IMG/VR virus record: IMGVR_UViG_3300028557_002174
Location: 1-64,000 of that record
Reading direction: 5' to 3' (one strand)
Length of the DNA: 64,000 bases
Source of the DNA: a virus
Below the pieces are notes generated by a model. It ran no database searches and was not told the DNA's origin. It worked only from the letters and a program-made list of their open reading frames with translations. Positions within the stretch are counted from its first letter, which is position 1. Each line of letters starts with the position of its first letter. Shown here piece after piece: positions 7,858 through 14,881 of the stretch. The translations under genes were made by a program, and so were the position numbers.

Positions 7858-9653
7858 AAAAAATAGTTTTAATTAGTACATATTGTGACACAATAGAAAA
7901 AATTGAAATTCTAAAAGAAAATATTATTAAAATAAAATCTTTTGGATTAGATGTTTTAGTAATAAGTCCATTAACATTACCATCAGAAATTATTGAATTG
8001 TCTGATTTTGTTTTCTTTACTAAAGAAAATCCTTTATTGCTTTGGCCTGTTCGTTCTTTTACTTTTTGGAAGTCAGTCTATACTGATGAAGGGTGGGTTA
8101 AAATGCACCACAATTTGGCGGATTATGGATGGGCTGGATTATACCAAGTTAAAAAGTTATCTCAAATTGCATTATCTTATGATTATGACATTTTTTATCA
8201 TATGATATATGACTTAGTAATTGATGACGTTGTAGAAAACGAACTAACTAACGACACTACAAATATCATCCACCCAAGAAGAGACCCACATAATCCTGAT
8301 ACGTTATGGGAAACAACTTTACACTTTATGGTTTTTGATAGACCTATGATGGAAAAAATTGTTAGTGAAATAGAACTTGATGAGTATTTGAGAACAAATG
8401 GTGTCGCAGAAGGTGAAGTTTTAAAATGGAAAAATAAATACAATATACCAACATCAAACCAACCCGTTAAAGACCTAATTTATTATTGGGAGGACACAGA
8501 TTTTTTTAATTACTCTAAGAATGAGAAGTATAAATTATACTTTAATAAGAACGATGATGGGGAAATTTGGTTAGAAGATGGACCAACAAAAGGATGGATT
8601 AACGGTAAATTAAAAATTTTCTTCTATGATGTCAAAGAAAATATTGATTTTAGTTTAAATATTAACGGAGATACACATAACTTCAAGATTAATGACACGG
8701 TGGTAATTGAATTAGATTACGACTCAACTAAAATAGATGAATTTGTAATTTTTGATGGTGAAATGACTTATGATTATTCGGATACCATAAAAAAAACAAA
8801 TCGTAACATATTTTACTACGATGAAATACCTTTTGAAATAGATTACTCACACGAAATACGTATAAACACTAAAGATTTGATTAGAGTATTTAATAAAGAT
8901 AAACTACCATTTTCATTTGAATTTAAAAGACAAATTAACCAGCGTAAAATTTGGGATGTAAAATTATATTCAGATTCTTGGGCAACATTTCCTGATACTG
9001 AAATTGTCGATGTTGTTGTCAAAGACAATCAAGATGAACTGGTGTATCATAGAAAATGGGATGTAAATACTGATGGTGATTTTATTTACAAAAAGTTGTG
9101 GAACTATTGTAAAAACAAAGAAAAATCTAAAGGTGTTGTTGTTGGAACTCATAATGGTGAATTTGGTGAATGGGTTCCTGTTGCGATTGATAAGTTATCC
9201 GAAATAACACTTATTGAGGTTAGTAAAAAACAATTCAATGAGTTAATTAAAAATTACTCGTCATTTGAGAATCTAAAATTTATAAATCAACTAGTTACTA
9301 AAGATGGAACTGATACGGTCTTTTACGAAGGTGGTAAAGGGTATACAAACACTGTTGTAAAAAGAGTTATTGATTATTGGGAGACAGAACCAATAACTGA
9401 AACTGTTAGAGAATCAATTAAATTTTCTGAATTAATAACACCTGATGTTAATTGGGTTCACACTGATGTGGAAGGTATTGATTTTGAATTAATAATGTCA
9501 TTAACGGATGAACAATTATCACATCTTGACATTATTATTTATGAATATAATAACTCAAGTGACAAGGAGAGAGAATTGATTAATAACTTTTTAATTGAAA
9601 AGGGATTTCAAACCTATAGAGAAAAAGGTGTCTCAATTGCCTTTAAGAAATAA
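7854..9653 (+). CDS. Two-domain protein: glycosyltransferase-like N-terminus plus FkbM-type methyltransferase
   Basis: 599 residues. Residues ~1-200 resemble the N-terminal domain of the 4822 protein, with YDIFYHMIYDLVIDD at the place of a metal-binding motif. Residues ~230-400 are beta-rich with no recognised family. From ~residue 420 an FkbM-like methyltransferase follows: GVVVGTHNGEFGEWVPVA (motif I), TLIEVSKKQF, and VHTDVEGIDFELI (~536). The Cys/Gly pattern of the standard KxDxEGxE motif is kept as HTDVEGID. It ends 11 nt inside the 3' end of the convergent SET-domain gene. The function is inferred from its domains and the cluster. Confidence 0.65.
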   Translation: MKKIVLISTYCDTIEKIEILKENIIKIKSFGLDVLVISPLTLPSEIIELSDFVFFTKENPLLLWPVRSFTFWKSVYTDEGWVKMHHNLADYGWAGLYQVKKLSQIALSYDYDIFYHMIYDLVIDDVVENELTNDTTNIIHPRRDPHNPDTLWETTLHFMVFDRPMMEKIVSEIELDEYLRTNGVAEGEVLKWKNKYNIPTSNQPVKDLIYYWEDTDFFNYSKNEKYKLYFNKNDDGEIWLEDGPTKGWINGKLKIFFYDVKENIDFSLNINGDTHNFKINDTVVIELDYDSTKIDEFVIFDGEMTYDYSDTIKKTNRNIFYYDEIPFEIDYSHEIRINTKDLIRVFNKDKLPFSFEFKRQINQRKIWDVKLYSDSWATFPDTEIVDVVVKDNQDELVYHRKWDVNTDGDFIYKKLWNYCKNKEKSKGVVVGTHNGEFGEWVPVAIDKLSEITLIEVSKKQFNELIKNYSSFENLKFINQLVTKDGTDTVFYEGGKGYTNTVVKRVIDYWETEPITETVRESIKFSELITPDVNWVHTDVEGIDFELIMSLTDEQLSHLDIIIYEYNNSSDKERELINNFLIEKGFQTYREKGVSIAFKK

Positions 9654-10050
9654 CCTCTATTGATGTCCTACCATCGTTCCAATAGTTAACATCACCATAC
9701 CAAACAAAAATTTCTTCTTCTGGTTCAATATCACGATGTGCAACAAATTTAAATGTTCTTGTTTCGTTATCTGAAAACCAATAAGCGTTTGGACTTTCAC
9801 TGTGATTATAAAGACTACCGAACCCTAAAGAAATAACTTGTTCTTTCCAATCTGAAGTTCCCGATGGCCAATTGAATCTATAGTCAATAAACAAAGGACT
9901 TACTTCACCGAATTTCATTGGTAGTGACAAAATTGGACATACTTCAAAAATTTCATCTTTGTTAATTTTTTCACTTGCAAAAACACCTAATCCGTGTACA
10001 GGTGAATTTTTTACATAAATTTTTTGGGGAGGGTGAATATTCAATGTCAT
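9643..10050 (-). CDS. SET-domain protein (putative lysine methyltransferase)
   Basis: 135 residues covering little more than a SET domain: VHGLGVFASEKINKDEIFE (SAM-binding GxG, ~20), YNHSESPNAYW (~83, the NHS/C pseudoknot motif) and DIEPEEEIFVWYGDVNYW (~110-120, the conserved Tyr). The post-SET cysteines are absent, as in many small bacterial and viral members. SET proteins methylate lysine on proteins using SAM; the target here is unknown (host ribosomal or histone-like proteins, or phage proteins, are possible). It is the only leftward gene in the 3603-14609 block and is divergent from the HldD-like gene, which starts 53 nt away. Confidence 0.85.
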   Translation of the reverse strand: MTLNIHPPQKIYVKNSPVHGLGVFASEKINKDEIFEVCPILSLPMKFGEVSPLFIDYRFNWPSGTSDWKEQVISLGFGSLYNHSESPNAYWFSDNETRTFKFVAHRDIEPEEEIFVWYGDVNYWNDGRTSIEVIS

Positions 10051-10102
10051 AATATTACTTTTTTAAAAAAATAGTTTATAATTATGTTATTGAAAATAGA
10101 TT

Positions 10103-10921
10103 ATGAAAAAAGTTATTGTTACAGGAACAAGAGGTTTCATCGGGAAATCATTAGCATTTCAACTTGAAAGAGATGGTTATTTAGTCACTCAATTTGATGA
10201 TTCATATTTTTTAAACTTAAATTGGGGTGAAAAATTATTACAAATACTTGAAAGTATGAATTATGATGCGGTATTCCATGTTGGAGCGTGTTCAGATACT
10301 TTAGAAACCAATGTTGATTATATGATGACTCGTAATTACGAATCAACTAAAATCATAATGGATTGGTGTGTTAAGAATAACAAACCAATGATTTACTCAT
10401 CATCTGCTGCGAATTATGGAACTAATAATTTATATCCATCAAACTTATATGGTTGGAGTAAATATGTTGGTGAGGGATATGTAATATCCAATGGAGGCAT
10501 TGCTCTTAGATATTTCAATGTCTATGGACCAGGAGAAGAAGACAAAGGTAAAATGGCGTCCGTTGCTTATCAGATGTTTATAAAGAATACTAAAGGTGAA
10601 AAAATAACACTGTTCCCGAAAAAACCACAAAGAGATTTTGTTTACATCAAAGATATTGTTTCAGCCAACATTCATGCGTTGGAAAACTATGAAGAATTGG
10701 GTAGTAAATACTATGAAGTAGGTAGTGGTACCGCAAGAACCTTTGAAGATGTCCTTAATAATATGGGTATTGAATATGGTTATACATCAGAAGATGTAAT
10801 TCCAAATGGATATCAATTCTATACGTGTAGTAATAAATCAAAATGGATGAATGGTTGGGAATCCAAGTGGGATTTAGAAATGGGAATAAAAGATTACAAA
10901 GAATATCTTGAGAAAAAATGA
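10103..10921 (+). CDS. ADP-heptose 6-epimerase-like NAD(P)-dependent epimerase (HldD-like)
   Basis: 272 residues, an extended short-chain dehydrogenase. It shows the NAD(P) motif VTGTRGFIG (~5-13), HVGACSDTLE, SSSAANYG, the catalytic Y-G-W-S-K (~115-119), and RYFNVYGPGEEDKGKMASVA (~137), which closely follows the RfaD/HldD pattern RYFNVYGP-x-E-x-H-K-G-x-MASVA. HldD converts ADP-D-glycero-D-manno-heptose to the L-glycero form. It is somewhat shorter than the bacterial enzyme (~310). It starts the rightward run that also holds the HldE-type nucleotidyltransferase and kinase. It overlaps the next gene by 4 nt. Confidence 0.85.
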   Translation: MKKVIVTGTRGFIGKSLAFQLERDGYLVTQFDDSYFLNLNWGEKLLQILESMNYDAVFHVGACSDTLETNVDYMMTRNYESTKIIMDWCVKNNKPMIYSSSAANYGTNNLYPSNLYGWSKYVGEGYVISNGGIALRYFNVYGPGEEDKGKMASVAYQMFIKNTKGEKITLFPKKPQRDFVYIKDIVSANIHALENYEELGSKYYEVGSGTARTFEDVLNNMGIEYGYTSEDVIPNGYQFYTCSNKSKWMNGWESKWDLEMGIKDYKEYLEKK

Positions 10922-11670
10922 GAATGTACGAAACAATGGCATTAAGCCGTTCAGGACACCACTCAATTAAAAATTGGATTATTAGAAATTTAGTTGGTTT
11001 CCAATTAGAGTGGAAATTCAAAATGATTAATGCTTCAGGAACTAATTTTTTTCATTTAGGTGAGGCAAACCACGATATACCATTAAGTTTTAAATTTTTA
11101 GATGAACATAAAGAATCTATTGGTTTAATTTTTGTCAATTATGAAGACGCTCCTTATGATTATACTATCTTTAATGAAGATAGAATTTATAAGGCACCAT
11201 TATCACTTGAAAAAAGAAACGAATATAATATAGACCATTTAGGTCGGGTTTGTTTTTTAAGAGATTTTTATAATAATTTATCATCACGTATTCGTTCAAA
11301 TGAGAGAACCATTTTTACAAAATGGGACACTCAAGAACCACATCTTTTTAAAGTTGATGAGATATTCATTGAACGTTGGAAGAGTCATGCAAGGGCTTGT
11401 GCAAACAACCAAGTATCTTTTTTAAAGTTTGAAGATTGGATTAGTAATAAAGAAGTTCGTGATAAATTTTTGTTTGAAACTTTTGGTGTCAAAGACCATT
11501 ATGGGTTAGACGGTATTAAAGGAAGTCAAAGTTCTTTTCAAACATGGGATAAAGTTGAAGAAAGATATCATGAATTAAACTTAAGTGATAAGATGAAAGA
11601 CTTGATTTCATCTGATGATGAATTACATCATTTAATTAGTGACTTAGGTTATAAAAAAATAAATTTGTAA
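10918..11670 (+). CDS. Sulfotransferase-like P-loop protein
   Basis: 250 residues. The start MALSRSGHHSIKNWIIRNL resembles the PAPS-binding P-loop of sulfotransferases (normally GxxRSGTS/T), and RVCFLRDFYNNLSSRIRS resembles their second PAPS motif (LRDPxxxxxSR). A helix with FLKFEDW follows, as in that family. The P-loop is altered (RSGHHS), so activity cannot be assumed. The gene lies between the HldD-like epimerase (4-nt overlap) and a cupin gene, so a sulfated sugar in the same glycan is possible. It may start at 10918 or at the second Met (10924). Confidence 0.55.
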   Translation: MRMYETMALSRSGHHSIKNWIIRNLVGFQLEWKFKMINASGTNFFHLGEANHDIPLSFKFLDEHKESIGLIFVNYEDAPYDYTIFNEDRIYKAPLSLEKRNEYNIDHLGRVCFLRDFYNNLSSRIRSNERTIFTKWDTQEPHLFKVDEIFIERWKSHARACANNQVSFLKFEDWISNKEVRDKFLFETFGVKDHYGLDGIKGSQSSFQTWDKVEERYHELNLSDKMKDLISSDDELHHLISDLGYKKINL

Positions 11671-11671
11671 A

Positions 11672-12061
11672 ATGGAAAAACCAAAGGTAATTAACGCAAT
11701 TGAATGTGAAGGGTGTAATGTTCCCAAAGGATGGGGACATGAAGTGATATTCGTGAATAACGAATTATATTGTGGTAAACTATTAGTGTTCAAAAAAGGT
11801 GCGAAATTTTCAATGCACTACCACCTAATAAAAGATGAGACTTGGTATGTTGATGAAGGTGAATTTATCTATAGATGGATAGACACCAAAACCGCTGAAG
11901 TCATTGAGCAACATTTAAAAGTTGGTGATACTGTAAGACAATTACCAGGTCAACCACACCAGTTGGAGGCTTTGACCGATGGAACCGTATTTGAAGTGTC
12001 AACACAACATTTTGATTCTGATTCTTATCGCGTATGGAAGGGAGACAGTCAACCGAAATAA
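11672..12061 (+). CDS. Cupin-domain protein, phosphomannose-isomerase type II-like
   Basis: 129 residues forming a single cupin barrel: PKGWGHEVIFVNNELYCGKL, then MHYHLIKDETWYVDEGE (the metal-binding HxH-E motif) and QLPGQPHQLEAL (the second His). The order and the WGHE start resemble the cupin domain of mannose-6-phosphate isomerase/GDP-mannose pyrophosphorylase proteins. It could isomerise a sugar phosphate feeding the heptose or other sugar route, but small cupins have many roles. Its 3' end overlaps the next gene by 28 nt in another frame. Confidence 0.65.
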   Translation: MEKPKVINAIECEGCNVPKGWGHEVIFVNNELYCGKLLVFKKGAKFSMHYHLIKDETWYVDEGEFIYRWIDTKTAEVIEQHLKVGDTVRQLPGQPHQLEALTDGTVFEVSTQHFDSDSYRVWKGDSQPK

Positions 12062-12441
12062 AGGTTTGGGTTAATGGTTCTTTTGATGTTCTTCACAGAG
12101 GGCACATTGAACTCATTCAATTTGCGTCAAAGTTTGGTACTTTAAGAGTAGGGATTGACACTGATGAAAGAATAAAAGAATTTAAGGGACATAATAGACC
12201 CTTCAATTCTTTTGAGGACAGAGAATATTTTATGTCTAAGATTAAAGGTGTTAATAGTGTGGTTGGATTTGGAACAAGGGAAGAACTTGAAAGACAAATT
12301 AAAGAATGGAATCCTGATATCTTAGTTGTTGGTAGTGAATACGAAACTAAAGAAGTTATTGGTGGTCAGTTCGCAAAACAAGTTATCTTTTTTCCAAAAG
12401 TAGGAGAGTTCTCTACAACAAAAATATTGAGAGATAGATGA
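12034..12441 (+). CDS. HldE C-terminal-type heptose-1-phosphate nucleotidyltransferase
   Basis: 135 residues, equal to the cytidylyltransferase-like second domain of HldE/RfaE: VWVNGSFDVLHRGHIELIQF (the HxGH nucleotide-binding motif), a DTDERIKEFKGHNRPFN segment matching the bacterial N(S/T)DxSxxxLKGxxRP motif, PDILVVGSEY, and a closing EFSTTKILRD corresponding to the STT-x-I-I of the family. The expected reaction is ATP plus heptose-1-phosphate to ADP-heptose. The kinase half is encoded separately at 13833, so the bifunctional bacterial enzyme is split here with the order reversed. Glycerol-3-phosphate cytidylyltransferase is a related alternative. Confidence 0.82.
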   Translation: MEGRQSTEIKVWVNGSFDVLHRGHIELIQFASKFGTLRVGIDTDERIKEFKGHNRPFNSFEDREYFMSKIKGVNSVVGFGTREELERQIKEWNPDILVVGSEYETKEVIGGQFAKQVIFFPKVGEFSTTKILRDR

Positions 12442-13070
12442 AAATTAATGAGATACCAGTAATATTACATTCAATGGATTCATATTCCAAATTTTGGAAT
12501 CCATGGTATCACTTATTTAATTTACATTGTAAAAATCACGGACCAATTATCTTTTTATCTGAAGAAAAAGAACCTGATTTTGTGAATGATGTTACTCACA
12601 TTAAAACTGGTAAAGGTGAGTGGGGTGAAAGACTATTAATTGCTTTAGAACAAATTGAATCTGAACTTGTATTTTATATGCAAGAGGATTTTTGGTGTAT
12701 TAAAGATTTTGAATTAAAGGATAATATTCTTGAAATGTTTGAAGAATATAAAATGGACCAATTACATATTAAGGAAAATATTAATCTAATAAAAACCATT
12801 AAAATTAAAGATAATTTATTAAAGTTTGCTCAAGATTCTGAATATACTCAGAACCATCAATTTGGTCTTTGGAGAAAAAGTAAATTAAAAGATAATGTTT
12901 TACCTAACGAGAATCCTTGGGAAAATGAAATAAATGGTAGTATTCGTTTGAATAAAAATCCACATAATATTTATCTATTAGATTATCACTGGTATATTAG
13001 TGTTTGTCGTAGAGGTGAAATAATGCCTCGGGGACAAAAAATTATTGAAAAATATGGTATCAACTTCTAA
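12438..13070 (+). CDS. Putative glycosyltransferase
   Basis: 210 residues of alpha/beta type. The segment LVFYMQEDFWCIKDFELKDN (~75-95) has the acidic cluster placed as in GT-A enzymes, and the C-terminal part has LWRKSKL and IYLLDYHWYISVCRRGEI. I recall similar short proteins in sugar clusters annotated as glycosyltransferases, without a confident family name. It overlaps both neighbours (4 nt and 17 nt) in the heptose operon. Confidence 0.5.
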   Translation: MKINEIPVILHSMDSYSKFWNPWYHLFNLHCKNHGPIIFLSEEKEPDFVNDVTHIKTGKGEWGERLLIALEQIESELVFYMQEDFWCIKDFELKDNILEMFEEYKMDQLHIKENINLIKTIKIKDNLLKFAQDSEYTQNHQFGLWRKSKLKDNVLPNENPWENEINGSIRLNKNPHNIYLLDYHWYISVCRRGEIMPRGQKIIEKYGINF

Positions 13071-13833
13071 CCTGAATTACATTACACCAAACAAAACTAT
13101 TGAGGAAACAATTGGGATTATTAAAGATAAAATCTTAAATAAAACACCGTTTGCATTAACAAGATTTGGTGATGGTGAAATTTATATTTTAAACCGTTCA
13201 GGTGGTGGTGGTTTTGAGGAAAAAAATTGCAAACTTTGGGGATATAAATACCCTCAAGAAGTTAATCAATTTTATGGTGATGCTGGTGATATAATAAAAA
13301 ACGCTTTTGTTAAATCCGACATAATTGGGTTGATGGACCCGAAGACAAAAATTGTTAATATTGCGTACAATTACAATACTTGGTCTATTGAAAAGTTTAA
13401 AGCTGAGTTGTGGGGAACTAATTTAAAAAACATACAAGTATGTGACCACATGATTGCACGTAGTCCACAACTTGGGAATGTTAATCAATTAAAAGACATA
13501 CTTGATGGTGTATCTGTAAACATTGTCTCACCTAATACCGAATTATTATCAACAAAAAAACTTGAAGAAAAGTTACAAACAACTGTAAACTTTACAACAC
13601 ACTCTAAAGAGATTAACTTTAGAAATAGAGATGAGTTTTTAAAATCTTTTGAGAATATTAAAGAAGATGTTGTGTTGTTAGGTGTTGGTTTACAAAAAGA
13701 TTATGGGGTAATTCTCAGAGATGAGTTTGGTAAGATAGCTCTTGACATGGGAGCAACTATGGATGCTTGGGCTGGCATAATAAGTAGACCTTGGTTTAAT
13801 AAAGGTCAATCTCAAGAATATTTGTTAATGTAA
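13054..13833 (+). CDS. GT-D fold (DUF1792-type) putative glycosyltransferase
   Basis: 259 residues from the ATG at 13054; the longer frame from a TTG at 13045 adds only three residues. Motifs FALTRFGDGEIYIL (~27-40) and VVLLGVGLQKDYGVILRDEFGKIALDMGA are typical of the GT-D fold family first defined for a third glucosyltransferase in streptococcal serine-rich repeat protein glycosylation. In that system the enzyme extends O-glycans on a Ser/Thr-rich adhesin, which fits the mucin-like genes that begin 1 kb downstream. It overlaps the previous gene by 17 nt and the kinase by 1 nt. Confidence 0.72.
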   Translation: MVSTSNLNYITPNKTIEETIGIIKDKILNKTPFALTRFGDGEIYILNRSGGGGFEEKNCKLWGYKYPQEVNQFYGDAGDIIKNAFVKSDIIGLMDPKTKIVNIAYNYNTWSIEKFKAELWGTNLKNIQVCDHMIARSPQLGNVNQLKDILDGVSVNIVSPNTELLSTKKLEEKLQTTVNFTTHSKEINFRNRDEFLKSFENIKEDVVLLGVGLQKDYGVILRDEFGKIALDMGATMDAWAGIISRPWFNKGQSQEYLLM

Positions 13834-14609
13834 TGGCAAAAATTTTAGTTATAGGTGAACTTTGTGTTGACCGATTTGTGTATTGTGAAATAAAAAGATT
13901 GTGTCCTGAGGCACCTGTTCCGGTATTGAACCCGATTCAAACAACCACCAACAATGGTATGGCGGGTAATGTTGTTGAAAACTTAAAAACTCTATTACCT
14001 GAGGGTGATATTGTTCATTGGTATCAACACAATAAAATTGAAAAAACAAGATATGTTGAGAAAAAAAGTAATCAAATGATTACACGTGTTGATGAGGGTG
14101 AATTACAACCATGTGAAAGTTTGAATTTTCTTTCACCTGAACAGAAAAAAACTATCATGGAATCCGATGTTGTTATAATAAGTGATTATAATAAGGGATA
14201 TGTTAGTGAACAAATGATTCGTGATATAAGTAAAATTGCTAGTTTATCTATTTTAGATACTAAGAAGAAATTGAGTTGGGATATTATTGAAAATATTTCT
14301 TTTGTCAAACAAAATGAAATAGAATATAATAACAATAAAAATTTGGTTGACGAACATCCCGATAAATTTATAATAACTTTGGGTTCTAAAGGAGCGATGT
14401 ATATGGGTAGTATTTATAGGTCACCAAAACCACAAGATACTATAGATGTTAGTGGCGCTGGTGATACTTTTGTTGCATCATTTGTATCCTACTATATCAA
14501 AACAAATGACTTAATTCAATCAATATCTTTTGCAAACGAGGTTTGTTCAGATGTGGTAAGTAAAAAAGGAGTATCCTTACCCGATGAGAAATTTAAGATT
14601 TCTTTTTGA
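13833..14609 (+). CDS. HldE N-terminal-type heptose-7-phosphate kinase (PfkB family)
   Basis: 258 residues. The N-terminus VIGELCVDRFVYCEIKRLCPEAPVPVL follows the HldE/RfaE kinase pattern (VxGDxMLDRYxxG-xxRxSPEAPVPV) and differs from generic ribokinases. A PfkB signature DTIDVSGAGDTFVASFVSYY with the catalytic Asp of GAGD is at ~205-225. HldE kinase phosphorylates D-glycero-D-manno-heptose-7-phosphate at C1. The protein is about 50-60 residues shorter than the bacterial domain. With 12034 and 10103 it gives three steps of ADP-L-glycero-D-manno-heptose synthesis; GmhA (isomerase) and GmhB (phosphatase) are not in the window and would have to come from elsewhere in the genome or the host. Confidence 0.82.
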   Translation: MAKILVIGELCVDRFVYCEIKRLCPEAPVPVLNPIQTTTNNGMAGNVVENLKTLLPEGDIVHWYQHNKIEKTRYVEKKSNQMITRVDEGELQPCESLNFLSPEQKKTIMESDVVIISDYNKGYVSEQMIRDISKIASLSILDTKKKLSWDIIENISFVKQNEIEYNNNKNLVDEHPDKFIITLGSKGAMYMGSIYRSPKPQDTIDVSGAGDTFVASFVSYYIKTNDLIQSISFANEVCSDVVSKKGVSLPDEKFKISF

Positions 14610-14817
14610 TTGTTTTTTCAGGAGATTTTGTTTCTAACATCTCCATTAACTTTAGTGATTTTTTATAATTCTCCTCAAGTTTGTCCAACTCTTTTAATGG
14701 AACATTATTTTCACATGCTGAGAGATATCTATCCTCAGCCTCCTCAATTACTTTCTTGATTGTTTTTAAAAGTCTCACAATTATAAATATATTGAAGAAT
14801 TCCTTTATTAATCTCAT
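14593..14817 (-). CDS. Small helical protein of unknown function
   Basis: 74 residues. The first ~20 are hydrophobic (FFNIFIIVRLL), the rest is a charged amphipathic helix with likely coiled-coil character, ending in a Lys-rich tail. The 3' end overlaps the kinase gene by 17 nt in convergent orientation and the start is 65 nt from the divergent start of the 14882 giant gene. No family recognised. It could be a small membrane-anchored protein. Confidence 0.45.
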   Translation of the reverse strand: MRLIKEFFNIFIIVRLLKTIKKVIEEAEDRYLSACENNVPLKELDKLEENYKKSLKLMEMLETKSPEKTIKKKS

Positions 14818-14856
14818 AATAACTATATCTTTTTTTGATGAAAAATATCATTTGGG

Positions 14857-14864
14857 TATTTATT
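14857..14864 (+). promoter_or_regulatory. TATTTATT box upstream of the giant Thr/Pro-rich gene
   Basis: The box lies 25 nt before the ATG at 14882. It is one of a set of TATTTAT(A/T/G) boxes found before structural and other genes in this window (39333, 47148, 49815, 38301, 35448), most 20-27 nt before the start. A late-promoter role is inference. Confidence 0.35.
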
Positions 14865-14881
14865 AGGTAGAGATTTCTTAG

